Shown here piece by piece: positions 26,425 to 34,167 of a stretch of DNA of 64,000 nucleotides; within the stretch, counting starts at the first letter, position 1, and each line of letters starts with the position of its first letter. Under the pieces are notes generated by a model that saw only the letters and a program-made list of their open reading frames with translations, was not told the DNA's origin and ran no database searches. This stretch comes from Xenorhabdus ehlersii (GTDB taxonomy: Bacteria > Pseudomonadota > Gammaproteobacteria > Enterobacterales > Enterobacteriaceae). The DNA lies in assembly GCF_003610465.1 (NCBI RefSeq), contig NZ_RAQI01000002.1, positions 434,001-498,000 on the forward strand, in the 5' to 3' direction. Made by a program: the position numbers and the translations under genes.

Positions 26425-29209
26425 TTTTTTTGCCTTTATTTTCAATTAGTTCTAATTCAATTGAAGAAAGTTTGCTTTCAGATAATGATAAATCCAGTTT
26501 TTTTGTTAGTTTTGTTATGAAATCATATTCTTCTAGATTTTCCTTGGCGATCCTGTTAGACCAAGATTTAAGAAAATCATATGAGCCTATTATAATTAAT
26601 TTATGTTTGGCTCTACTGAATAGAACATTTATGCGACGTTGATCTGATAAAAATCCCAAAGCACTTTTAATAGTACTTTTACCATTATTTCTTACTAACG
26701 AAATTATAATTATATCTGCTTCACCTCCTTGGAATGAATCTACTGTCAGGCAATAGCCATAATTGTCATCTGGAGGAATGAAATTATTTAACAACGTTTT
26801 AAAGCCATTCTTTTTTTTCTCTATCTCTATAGATTTAGATATAAGTTTTACTTGGTTGGAGTAGGGTGAGAGTACAGCCAATTTCATTTTTTTAGTAGGT
26901 GCTGCATTCTTATCGAGATCTTTTAGTAGCGAAATTACTTCCTTGCATTCATTTTCATTTGACCATATTGGTTTATGTTCTCCTGCACGACTACCTTTAA
27001 CTTTCTGTATATCAGGCTGGTTAATCCAGATAATTGGCGGTGTGTTTTTGAGTGCAGATTCCTCTTTTAAATTTATTACTGCATCAAAATCTTCGTCAAG
27101 ATATTTTCTTTCCATATCCTTATCTGTAACTAACTTGTCTTTGTAAAAAACATTAGAAATTACTTCTGCTATATATGGATGCATACGATGCTGGACTGAT
27201 AGCATAGACGATAGTTTATTTTTGCGTATTTTATCTTTACCAAATAATTGTTCGTATCTTATATCCTCTTGTTCATCAGCCAAAATAAGTGATTCAAATA
27301 GGTTTACAAATCTTGTTGCTCGTAGTCCTATTTCTTTTGCTTGGCTGCCATTAATAGAAGAAAAGTGTCCATTACGAATCAGTTCATTCTTTAATCTAAA
27401 ATTGTTTATGCTATCCACTTCTTCGAAAGTGTTTGTTAGCTTTTGATTGTTAACTAATATATTTTTTAGTTCGATTGATCTATATGGTGGTAATTGATGA
27501 TGATCGCCTATCATTAATCTACGGTAAGATAACAAAAGAGGACTAATCAGTTCTATACCCGTGACCTTTCCACTTTCCTCCATGATTGACCAATCAAACT
27601 GTGCTCTCTCTTTTATCATCCGTTCTACATAATCAGAATTTGTTGTAGCAAATATTAAACTTGCTGATTTTATCAGTTGATTAATCAGAGGATATCTTTT
27701 TGCAGGAGGTGCTTTAAGTAAGTTGGCAATATCATTCTTTAATTTATGATTGGATGAATCTCTAAATAAATCACTTTCGACAAACCTCCTTAAATATTCT
27801 AAACCTGTTTCATCTGCACTATTTAATACGGCATTGTCTTCCCCCGAAACCTTGTTGCATCTAACAATAATGGGGGAGTTGATATGTTCTTCTTGATTTG
27901 TAAAATCTTTGACGACTTCGTGATAAAGATGTTGTACGGTTGCATGGTTCTGAGCAGTAAAAAGTATTCTACTGTTTGGTTCTTCCTTGAATATAAATTG
28001 AGAAAGTGCTTTTACTAAGTGAGTTTTACCAACCCCAGGAGGTCCTTGTACAAGATTCATTGGTAATGTTGATAATACTTTGGAAAAAACTTTTTGTTTT
28101 GATTCATCTAATGAAGCCATTATATCTTTTGCAATAATTTCTTCATTATTCACTAAAAGGTGCGATTGCGGGGAAGTAATTACATTCATTAATTCAACAT
28201 GATTTTCGAGCATGTCCAAAGTATTAGCATGTCTTGTGATTTGTCGTAATGTTCCTTCAAGGGAGTCAGGGACAATGAAAAACTCTTTCCATTCCGGAAG
28301 TGGTTTTTTTGATATAAAACTGTAAATATCTTGTTTGTTAGAGTCATTTTCATAGCCATAAAGCTCTAAAAGAATTTCATCATCGACTTTACTGAAATCT
28401 TTGTTATTCACAAGACTCCAGGATAGTTTGTCATTATTGTCACTACTGTTTATAATTTTCTCAAGCCTTACTGAAGGCGATTCTATACCAAGTGATTTTG
28501 ATAATTCCTCAGTTGCTTCATCGTGCCTTGGCACAAATTTAAAAATCCATGAGCTAACATTATCTGGTTCACTGTCTTCACTAATGTTTTCCACAGGGAA
28601 AATCTCTGCCTTGGCATATGCGATATTAGCAATATGTACGGCTGTTAATCCTTCTAATAATTTTAGATGAGCTTCATTCCTTTTGTTCTTGTCTTTACCT
28701 GTTTCTGCGAATACAAGATTCCACGGCATTAAATTTAGTGAGTCATCGTTATTACTTAAGAATTTCTTAGCTTCATAGTGAGTAAAGCAAGAAATGTTAT
28801 TGCTATTGATTTCAATATAATTTTCTTTATTGAAAAATTTAGCTGGTAGTTCTAAATATGCATATTGAGAATATCCTAACTCCCATGTTTTATCGTTAGT
28901 TCGGTGGTCTGGTTGAAATGGAGTGAGAACATAACAGAGTTCTTTCCCCCTCAATATTACTTCGTGGTGGTTTGTTTCTAAAGTGTTTACAAATAACACA
29001 GGTGAATCAGATAGATCATCACACACAAATTTCTTTATTATTTCAGAGTCATCTCTTGAAATTGTGAAGTGATTTTTATTATAGAATTTCTTTTGTATGC
29101 AGTGAAACAAATCTTTCTTTTCTTTGTTATTATTTGGTTGCTCATATTTTGTATTTATTGCTACCCCATGTATGTTTTTTGTTTTTTTTATAAAATTCGG
29201 TAAGCTCAT
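26414..29209 (-). CDS. SF1 (COG1112/Upf1-like) helicase of a Mokosh-like locus
   Basis: 931 residues. Helicase motifs in order: Walker A GPPGVGKTH at 389-397, motif II DWSIMEESGK, motif III LMIGDHHQLPPY, a long insertion, then motifs V-VI TVDSFQGGEADIIIISLVRN and RRINVLFSRAKHKLIIIG. This is the Upf1-like AAA_11/AAA_12 arrangement of COG1112. The first 350 residues are uncharacterised. ATG 29209 has no ribosome site, and the start lies 68 bases inside the upstream kinase-like frame, in the +1 frame. In known type I Mokosh the kinase and helicase are one protein, so this may be the second half of a split fusion. Confidence 0.8.
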   Translation of the reverse strand: MSLPNFIKKTKNIHGVAINTKYEQPNNNKEKKDLFHCIQKKFYNKNHFTISRDDSEIIKKFVCDDLSDSPVLFVNTLETNHHEVILRGKELCYVLTPFQPDHRTNDKTWELGYSQYAYLELPAKFFNKENYIEINSNNISCFTHYEAKKFLSNNDDSLNLMPWNLVFAETGKDKNKRNEAHLKLLEGLTAVHIANIAYAKAEIFPVENISEDSEPDNVSSWIFKFVPRHDEATEELSKSLGIESPSVRLEKIINSSDNNDKLSWSLVNNKDFSKVDDEILLELYGYENDSNKQDIYSFISKKPLPEWKEFFIVPDSLEGTLRQITRHANTLDMLENHVELMNVITSPQSHLLVNNEEIIAKDIMASLDESKQKVFSKVLSTLPMNLVQGPPGVGKTHLVKALSQFIFKEEPNSRILFTAQNHATVQHLYHEVVKDFTNQEEHINSPIIVRCNKVSGEDNAVLNSADETGLEYLRRFVESDLFRDSSNHKLKNDIANLLKAPPAKRYPLINQLIKSASLIFATTNSDYVERMIKERAQFDWSIMEESGKVTGIELISPLLLSYRRLMIGDHHQLPPYRSIELKNILVNNQKLTNTFEEVDSINNFRLKNELIRNGHFSSINGSQAKEIGLRATRFVNLFESLILADEQEDIRYEQLFGKDKIRKNKLSSMLSVQHRMHPYIAEVISNVFYKDKLVTDKDMERKYLDEDFDAVINLKEESALKNTPPIIWINQPDIQKVKGSRAGEHKPIWSNENECKEVISLLKDLDKNAAPTKKMKLAVLSPYSNQVKLISKSIEIEKKKNGFKTLLNNFIPPDDNYGYCLTVDSFQGGEADIIIISLVRNNGKSTIKSALGFLSDQRRINVLFSRAKHKLIIIGSYDFLKSWSNRIAKENLEEYDFITKLTKKLDLSLSESKLSSIELELIENKGKKNGK

Positions 29210-30062
29210 TAATTATACGATTAATAGAGTGTAGAATTTCTTTTTCACTAAGAAGTTCTTTAATAGCATTTTGCTGTATAGGTTGGATACCCAAAAGACT
29301 TCGAATTATTGTTACTTCACTTATTGTTAAATCGTGATTGGATATGAAGTGTTCTGCAGAGAAACTAAGATTCTTGATCTGACTTAATTCTATTTTTAGA
29401 AATTTTGATATCAATATTCCCAAGTCGATCCAGTCTGTAGCGAAAGTTGATATTTTTCCTTGCTCACCTATTGGTTTTATTTTCGCAGTGGTGAGAGTTG
29501 GCATCCGTATTGACCATTCAAAACCTGTTAGCTGAAAATCATTATAATCATCATCTTCATATTCATATGTAAGAATGGAGTTTTCATCTAAATGGCGATG
29601 CAATAATCCTTGTGCGTGAAGTAAACCAATAGCATTTGTAATTCTGCATATGTTTTTCCAGAATCTTATTCTAACCGTGGGATCTTTTAATCGAGTCAAC
29701 CAATGGCTATTTCTTGGAAGGGATAATGTTTTTCTATTGAGCAAATAAGATGCCGGAACTCTCCCGTCAGAGTTCAGAACAAGATAGAAGCCTTCATTCG
29801 TTTTTTTTGATTCAACAGGGTAGACTATATAATCCCCAACACCGGGATACCCTTTTAATCTTTGTAACTGTCGTAATTCATGTTGCCAAATACTTTCAAG
29901 GACTTGCTCGTCACTTGTAATATTTCTTGGCCAGTATTTTATAATGAAATTCTCACCATCTTTTTGGGAGAGTATCAAATTTGGAATGTTTTTGTCTTCT
30001 TCTGTTTTTAAAATATTATCTTCGACGATCTCATAATTATCTAAGATATGATTATCAGTCAT
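29142..30062 (-). CDS. Ser/Thr kinase-like protein of a Mokosh-like locus
   Basis: 306 residues. The N-lobe has a candidate ATP lysine in ENFIIKYWPRN; the C-lobe has LLHRHLDENSIL in place of HRDxxxxN and LTGFEWSI in place of DFG, so catalytic residues are altered and it may be a pseudokinase. It overlaps the helicase frame by 68 bases. Within the overlap is an A8 run (29172-29179 as T8 on the plus strand); losing one A would fuse it in frame to the helicase and give a protein of about 1,210 residues like MkoA. No membrane segment is seen. Confidence 0.65.
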   Translation of the reverse strand: MTDNHILDNYEIVEDNILKTEEDKNIPNLILSQKDGENFIIKYWPRNITSDEQVLESIWQHELRQLQRLKGYPGVGDYIVYPVESKKTNEGFYLVLNSDGRVPASYLLNRKTLSLPRNSHWLTRLKDPTVRIRFWKNICRITNAIGLLHAQGLLHRHLDENSILTYEYEDDDYNDFQLTGFEWSIRMPTLTTAKIKPIGEQGKISTFATDWIDLGILISKFLKIELSQIKNLSFSAEHFISNHDLTISEVTIIRSLLGIQPIQQNAIKELLSEKEILHSINRIINELTEFYKKNKKHTWGSNKYKI

Positions 30063-30498
30063 ATTTCAACCTTACTCCAATATGCATGTGGAAATTTTAC
30101 TGGTGAGAGCTGTAGTTTTCATATACTAACTCTTTTATGCTACCGCCCCAACATATGCAAGTATGCTGTATATTGAATTCATTGCTATCATAAATATGTA
30201 ACTTTTACAATTAGTTAGTGAATGTTGTCTTACTTGGATCAAAAAATATTATTTCTCCATTTTCGATGATTATGTTTGAATGTTGATTAACTAATTGATT
30301 TTTTGGATATTTACTGTTTTCAAGTTGATTTGTGAACTCCAACAGAGTAATAGGCTCTGATCTACAGACTCAAGGAAGTTAGCCTACAATTGCAACATAA
30401 GCTTATTTTTTGAGACCACCAACGAAATTACTGTAGGTTCATGGATATGAAGCTCGGACCGAGCATTTTTATCAATTGCGGAGAAAACTATCGTAGCT
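30063..30498. other. Promoter region of the defence locus and unassigned DNA
   Basis: About 430 AT-rich bases. The right end of the kinase-like gene needs a minus-strand promoter here. I see no gene with recognisable product. Confidence 0.4.
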
Positions 30499-30720
30499 TT
30501 ACTTTTTCAAGCCAGCCAAGGCTTTCTTGTTAATTCCTTGATGCTCAGGTAGTGTAAACATTGTTCCATTTCTATGGCTTATCTGGTGTTCTATGGCACC
30601 TTTGTACAACAATTCTTTTCGGAAGAGTAGATAGCTGACTTTACTTATCTTTCTCTGTATTCTTTTTACCCTCAAACAAAAAAGCCGTGAGGGATAAAAA
30701 TGGTCAAATTGGGATGCCAT
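30499..30720 (-). CDS. Short hypothetical frame, possible HicA/YcfA-like remnant
   Basis: Up to 73 residues, starting from a non-optimal codon. The C-terminus ISHRNGTMFTLPEHQGINKK resembles the end of YcfA/HicA RNA-binding toxins (GSHxxFxxPxG...TxPxHxG), but the rest does not. It could be a decayed toxin gene. Coding status is doubtful. Confidence 0.3.
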   Translation of the reverse strand: MASQFDHFYPSRLFCLRVKRIQRKISKVSYLLFRKELLYKGAIEHQISHRNGTMFTLPEHQGINKKALAGLKK

Positions 30721-30785
30721 TCCACACTCAGGGCTTCATATTAAAAATTATCATTTTCACGAAGTCGATCACAAATTAAAGTCGG

Positions 30786-31055
30786 TTATTCCTGTGGCTT
30801 AGAGCGGACTTTCCTTTCTAATAATTCTCCAGTATAAGAATCAAAATACCGACTAGGCCAGATTTCTGAAGGGTGGACACCGAGATAATCAGCAATTATC
30901 CATTCACCTTTAGGCCACGGTCTGCTGAAAGCATTTGCCAGTGTTGATGAACTGAGTCCCGCTTCACGAGAAACAGCTGCTAAGGTTGTACCGCGTTTAC
31001 GCAATGCAGCAATAATATCGGCTTGATGCCAGTCATTTCTAATATTGTTATTCAT
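30786..31055 (-). CDS. Ner/Nlp-type helix-turn-helix regulator
   Basis: 89 residues from ATG 31055 behind AGGGGTAACAGGA. WHQADIIAALRKRGTTLAAV, SREAGLSSSTLANAFSRPWP and GEWIIADYLGVHPSEIWPSR are the conserved blocks of the Ner family (phage Mu Ner, E. coli Nlp/SfsB). Ner proteins repress early phage promoters. The gene lies next to a C4-type RNA, another phage immunity element, so together they may be an old regulatory region of a P4- or P1-like element. Confidence 0.85.
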   Translation of the reverse strand: MNNNIRNDWHQADIIAALRKRGTTLAAVSREAGLSSSTLANAFSRPWPKGEWIIADYLGVHPSEIWPSRYFDSYTGELLERKVRSKPQE

Positions 31056-31086
31056 TCCTGTTACCCCTTCCATTAATTAATATTGA

Positions 31087-31164
31087 TGGTGGTGATTCAG
31101 ACGGGGTTCGCAGTACCGGGACACTCGTCCGGCGAGACCGAAGTCTCCCCCACCTGAACCACCA
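31087..31164 (+). ncRNA. C4-type antisense RNA candidate
   Basis: 78 bases fold as a three-way junction: an outer stem (TGGTGG, TTCAG, GGGG pairing with CCCC, CTGAA, CCACCA), an inner hairpin CCGGGAC-ACTC-GTCCGG, and GAGAC-CGAA-GTCTC. This is the architecture of C4 antisense RNAs of P1/P7-like and P4-like elements, which block expression of an Icd/antirepressor operon. Two exposed segments are complementary to DNA just downstream: TTCGCAG (31107-31113) to CTGCGAA at 31226-31232 and GACACTC (31120-31126) to GAGTGTC at 31212-31218. The plus orientation is chosen because the target lies downstream. No Icd- or Ant-like gene follows. Confidence 0.6.
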
Positions 31165-31199
31165 TTGAAAAGGCGATAACAGGCACACTTGTAGAAACA

Positions 31200-31246
31200 T
31201 CCTACCAGTGGAGTGTCTTTAAGGCTGCGAAACCTTACCACTAGAT
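31200..31246 (+). promoter_or_regulatory. Putative target segment of the C4-type RNA
   Basis: AGTGG (31208-31212) pairs with CCACT (31239-31243) and AAGG with CCTT to form a hairpin presenting CTGCGAAA. GAGTGTC and CTGCGAA are both complementary to the loops of the upstream RNA. The gene normally controlled by such a site is missing; the next gene runs in the opposite direction. Confidence 0.45.
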
Positions 31247-31304
31247 TTTGCTAATGGCGGAGTTACTTTAACTGATTGTTTTATCTAACTCAATAACTGG
31301 ACTG

Positions 31305-32180
31305 CTAAGTTGAACGACTATAAACCCGCTCCACATAACGCCCACGACCATCACCATGCCCCAAATCCATTGAAACCAGTGCCCTTGCTTCCAAATGACT
31401 AAAGCCATTCTGTTGGTAAAAATTCAGCGCCTCCTGCGCCCATGCATAGCGCAAACTATGGGGCGAATGGCGGCCTGTTAAACCAATCCGTGTTGTGTGT
31501 GTCCGCCAGTAGTTCATGGCCTGCTTGAGATCTGATTTATCAATCAGCCTGCCGTCTCGTTGTTCTGCAATAGTAATGGCCTGTTCTACAGCCTCTTTCA
31601 CTGCTGCAACATTCAATACACGAATTTGTCTTGGCCTACCGCCTTTTGTACCGAAAACAACATGCAGTTTCGGCTCTGGTTGCGCTAACTGTTTGCGCCA
31701 GCTTTTCAATGATGCACTGCATTGTACCGCTTCCTGAGAACGTAACCCCAGCAATCGGGCGAGTTTCAGTGTAACGGCAAGTCCGACATCACGTTCTAGT
31801 GCTTTCTGATAAACAACTTGAAACGTGGCATCAGGGATCGCTTGTTTTGTTCCGGCGCGGCTGGTTCCGCTTAATCCCAATGTCTGATTACTCAAACGCG
31901 GCGAGGTCTCCAGTTTTTCTCGGCCTGCCATGCGAAAGATATTACGAAGCGCAGCCATTTCATTTTGCACCGTTCGTTTAGCAATCCCCTGAGACAAACG
32001 GGCATCAACATATTGTTCCACATGCTTGGCTTTCAAATGGCTGAGGCTTTTCACCTGAATATTCAGGCTCAATAACAACGCACCCAAACGATCTGCGATC
32101 CGAATGCGGTCATGGCAGGTCTTATGACTGCCGCCACCCTGCCGAGCAAAAAATTTTAATTCCTTAATCAGTCGGCTCAT
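31305..32180 (-). CDS. Tyrosine recombinase (Integrase_1 type, island-associated)
   Basis: 291 residues from ATG 32180 with GGGGAAG upstream. It has an N-terminal SAM-like core-binding domain (HDRIRIADRLGALLLSLNIQ) and a catalytic domain with R in LLGLRSQEAVQC, HSLRYAWAQ, and a C-terminal GHGDGRGRYVERVYSRS carrying the Tyr nucleophile. This type is frequent in integrative elements and genomic islands, where it often lies inside the island rather than at its edge. Its role here is unknown. It is complete. Confidence 0.85.
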   Translation of the reverse strand: MSRLIKELKFFARQGGGSHKTCHDRIRIADRLGALLLSLNIQVKSLSHLKAKHVEQYVDARLSQGIAKRTVQNEMAALRNIFRMAGREKLETSPRLSNQTLGLSGTSRAGTKQAIPDATFQVVYQKALERDVGLAVTLKLARLLGLRSQEAVQCSASLKSWRKQLAQPEPKLHVVFGTKGGRPRQIRVLNVAAVKEAVEQAITIAEQRDGRLIDKSDLKQAMNYWRTHTTRIGLTGRHSPHSLRYAWAQEALNFYQQNGFSHLEARALVSMDLGHGDGRGRYVERVYSRST

Positions 32181-32210
32181 CGGCTTCCCCTTATTGATAC
32201 CTGATAACAT

Positions 32211-33013
32211 GCGATCTCTGGCGCGCGAAAGTGTGGCAAAACAGAAAATGCCTGTCTTACCCTTGACTGATATCTGTGCGCCAGAGTGAACGCAGGTTGA
32301 GGTATTGCGGGGTATCGGTTGAGTACACTGTACTGCCGCCTGTATTAACAGGTCATCCCCACTGGCTAAAAGCCAGCCTCGATATTGTCAAGTTATCCTT
32401 TTCCAATCTATAAAATGCAGTGTCAGATTCACTGCGCGGTTAAGTAGGCCTGAGCCTGTCATGGTTTGATTTTTCTTTGGCTGCGGCGTCACTTTCAGCG
32501 ATAAACCGGCAAAAAGTGACGCCTTAAGTTCCACAAACAGTCAGCAAAAGTCGTGCAATCGTTGAAATGCCAGTAAGCATCGCAAAACGTCGCAAGGTTC
32601 AGTGTCAAACGGTAGCAATGAGTTAATCGTTTAGGTGTAGAAAGTAGTCTACTGAATATTTCAAACAGGGATAGTCAGAAGTATGAACGGGATGCATGAA
32701 AGACATCCGGTTGTTTATTGAAGATAAATAAAAATGTGATCTGGTACTGATATGAAAAGTCAGTGCATGAACCAACATCCAACACACTTCGGTAACAATA
32801 TAAAAACACCTATTGGGTGTATTTTTCAGTTTAAGAAACCTTCATCACCAGACAAGGGGTTTATGTCTGACAATATCTGCTTCCAAAGGTGGGCAGATGT
32901 ACCGCAATCTTGCTCTCCCTTTCAGGCTACGGGAGGTTTTTTGCCATTACAGCTATGTGACCATCTATGATGGTCAGGAAGTTCGTTCAGGCTAACTGAT
33001 TTATTAAATATTC
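32211..33013. other. Long intergenic region with inverted repeats
   Basis: About 800 bases without a supported gene. CTCTGGCGC (32216-32224) recurs inverted at 32278-32286, and GGCGTCACTTT (32485-32495) recurs inverted at 32513-32523 around 17 bases. AACACC-TATT-GGGTGT at about 32805-32820 is a small hairpin. Short frames near 32752-32995 lack family resemblance. The region separates the recombinase from the PAAR gene and may be an island junction. Confidence 0.4.
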
Positions 33014-33283
33014 TCAACCAATATTTACGCTACCACCACCGATAACCACACCACCACAATCAACTGTATCACCCGTTCTGGCAGCTGATTTTCCCTCAAT
33101 AAAAACAGAATTTGAGCCACTTGCTATCGCCCGAGGGTGGGATGAATGTGATTGTAGAGCATCTCCTTGCCGGGCGAGATAAGCACCATCCACTTTGACG
33201 CTGTTAGCACCAGTAATGACTGGCGTTGCCGGACAATCACCATGTTCTGTACCGATATCACCGATTTTGACTGCATTTCCCAT
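33014..33283 (-). CDS. PAAR-domain type VI secretion spike-tip protein
   Basis: 89 residues from ATG 33283 (GGAGAAA upstream). The sequence is a stand-alone PAAR domain: MGNAVKIGDIGTEHGDCPAT, IASGSNSVFIEGKSAARTGD, VDCGGVVIGGGSVNIG, with the His/Cys residues that bind the zinc at the tip. PAAR proteins sharpen the VgrG spike. It is the last gene of the cluster that also has vgrG and a DUF4123 chaperone. No tube or sheath genes are present, so it must use a type VI machine encoded elsewhere. Confidence 0.92.
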   Translation of the reverse strand: MGNAVKIGDIGTEHGDCPATPVITGANSVKVDGAYLARQGDALQSHSSHPRAIASGSNSVFIEGKSAARTGDTVDCGGVVIGGGSVNIG

Positions 33284-33357
33284 ACTATTTTTCTCCATGA
33301 TTGTAAGGAAATGGAAATATATTTATTACAGTAATTATCTAGAGAGGTAACACTTGG

Positions 33358-34167
33358 TTAAATATTACTAATAAATTTATTAGCTCTATACCAGCCGGGA
33401 GTTCCATCATCAACAAGGTTCGATAAAATTGATTTATCAAAGTTATCAATATCAAAATTATCTTCTCTGATCACTTTATTAAGAATTCCCTCTATAGACC
33501 CTGTATCAGTAATTTTTTCGAAAAGCAGGTAATCATAGAAAAAAGCTAAAAATGATAATGAGTTATTAATGCTGATACTTTTTCTTAGTTCTGCTAATTT
33601 AGATAGCAAAATAGAATCAAGTTTTTGTAAATACTTCTCTTTTTGCTTTATTTCTATCAGTTCATACTGTTCTTCGTTAATTCTGAAAATTTTATATCTT
33701 CCCTTGGCATTATCAGGATATTTTTCTCTAATTTTCAGGAAATTATCTTCTTTATGTTCATCTTGATAATCTGTTGCAACTTTTTGGATCGGCCCTAAAA
33801 AGCAATGTATTTCCCAGTCACTGAGGACACTAAGAAAATCCCAGATATTACGCGGATCGTAAAAACGGAAAAATACAGGTTTATCCTGCTGAGGAAGTAA
33901 TGCTTGCAGGTATTTACGTAAATGTTGTCGAACGGTTTTCATGTTCGCTTCACTGTGAACGAAAATCCCCCACGGGGTTCTACGGCACTCCAGCCAAATT
34001 TTAACTTTTTCATCAACTTGAACCAGATAAGGCGCAATTTTAACTAATTCTGGCTGGAGTGGTTCACCATAGAGGCAGGTGGAGGGGGGATCATAATGTT
34101 CGAGCATCAAAAATAGGTCAGGCTCTGCTGCGCCGTCGATAATAGCATAAAGGGTTTCCTGACTCAT
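33358..34167 (-). CDS. DUF4123 effector-loading chaperone (Tap/TEC type)
   Basis: 269 residues. The N-terminal half is DUF4123: LYAIIDGAAEPDLFLMLEHY, WLECRRTPWGIFVHSEANM, VFFRFYDPRNIWDFLSVLS, WEIHCFLGPIQ. DUF4123 proteins hand an effector to VgrG. The C-terminal third is variable and AT-rich, consistent with effector-specific binding. It overlaps vgrG by 4 bases. The likely client is the effector encoded upstream of vgrG, although other chaperone-client pairings are possible. Confidence 0.88.
   Translation of the reverse strand: MSQETLYAIIDGAAEPDLFLMLEHYDPPSTCLYGEPLQPELVKIAPYLVQVDEKVKIWLECRRTPWGIFVHSEANMKTVRQHLRKYLQALLPQQDKPVFFRFYDPRNIWDFLSVLSDWEIHCFLGPIQKVATDYQDEHKEDNFLKIREKYPDNAKGRYKIFRINEEQYELIEIKQKEKYLQKLDSILLSKLAELRKSISINNSLSFLAFFYDYLLFEKITDTGSIEGILNKVIREDNFDIDNFDKSILSNLVDDGTPGWYRANKFISNI

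Noticed and set aside
32216..32286. 9-bp inverted repeat as IS ends
   Set aside because: Only about 70 bases apart, no transposase gene between the arms.
32752..32995. Two overlapping 60-72-residue plus-strand frames
   Set aside because: No recognisable family, no ribosome site, and composition like the surrounding non-coding DNA.
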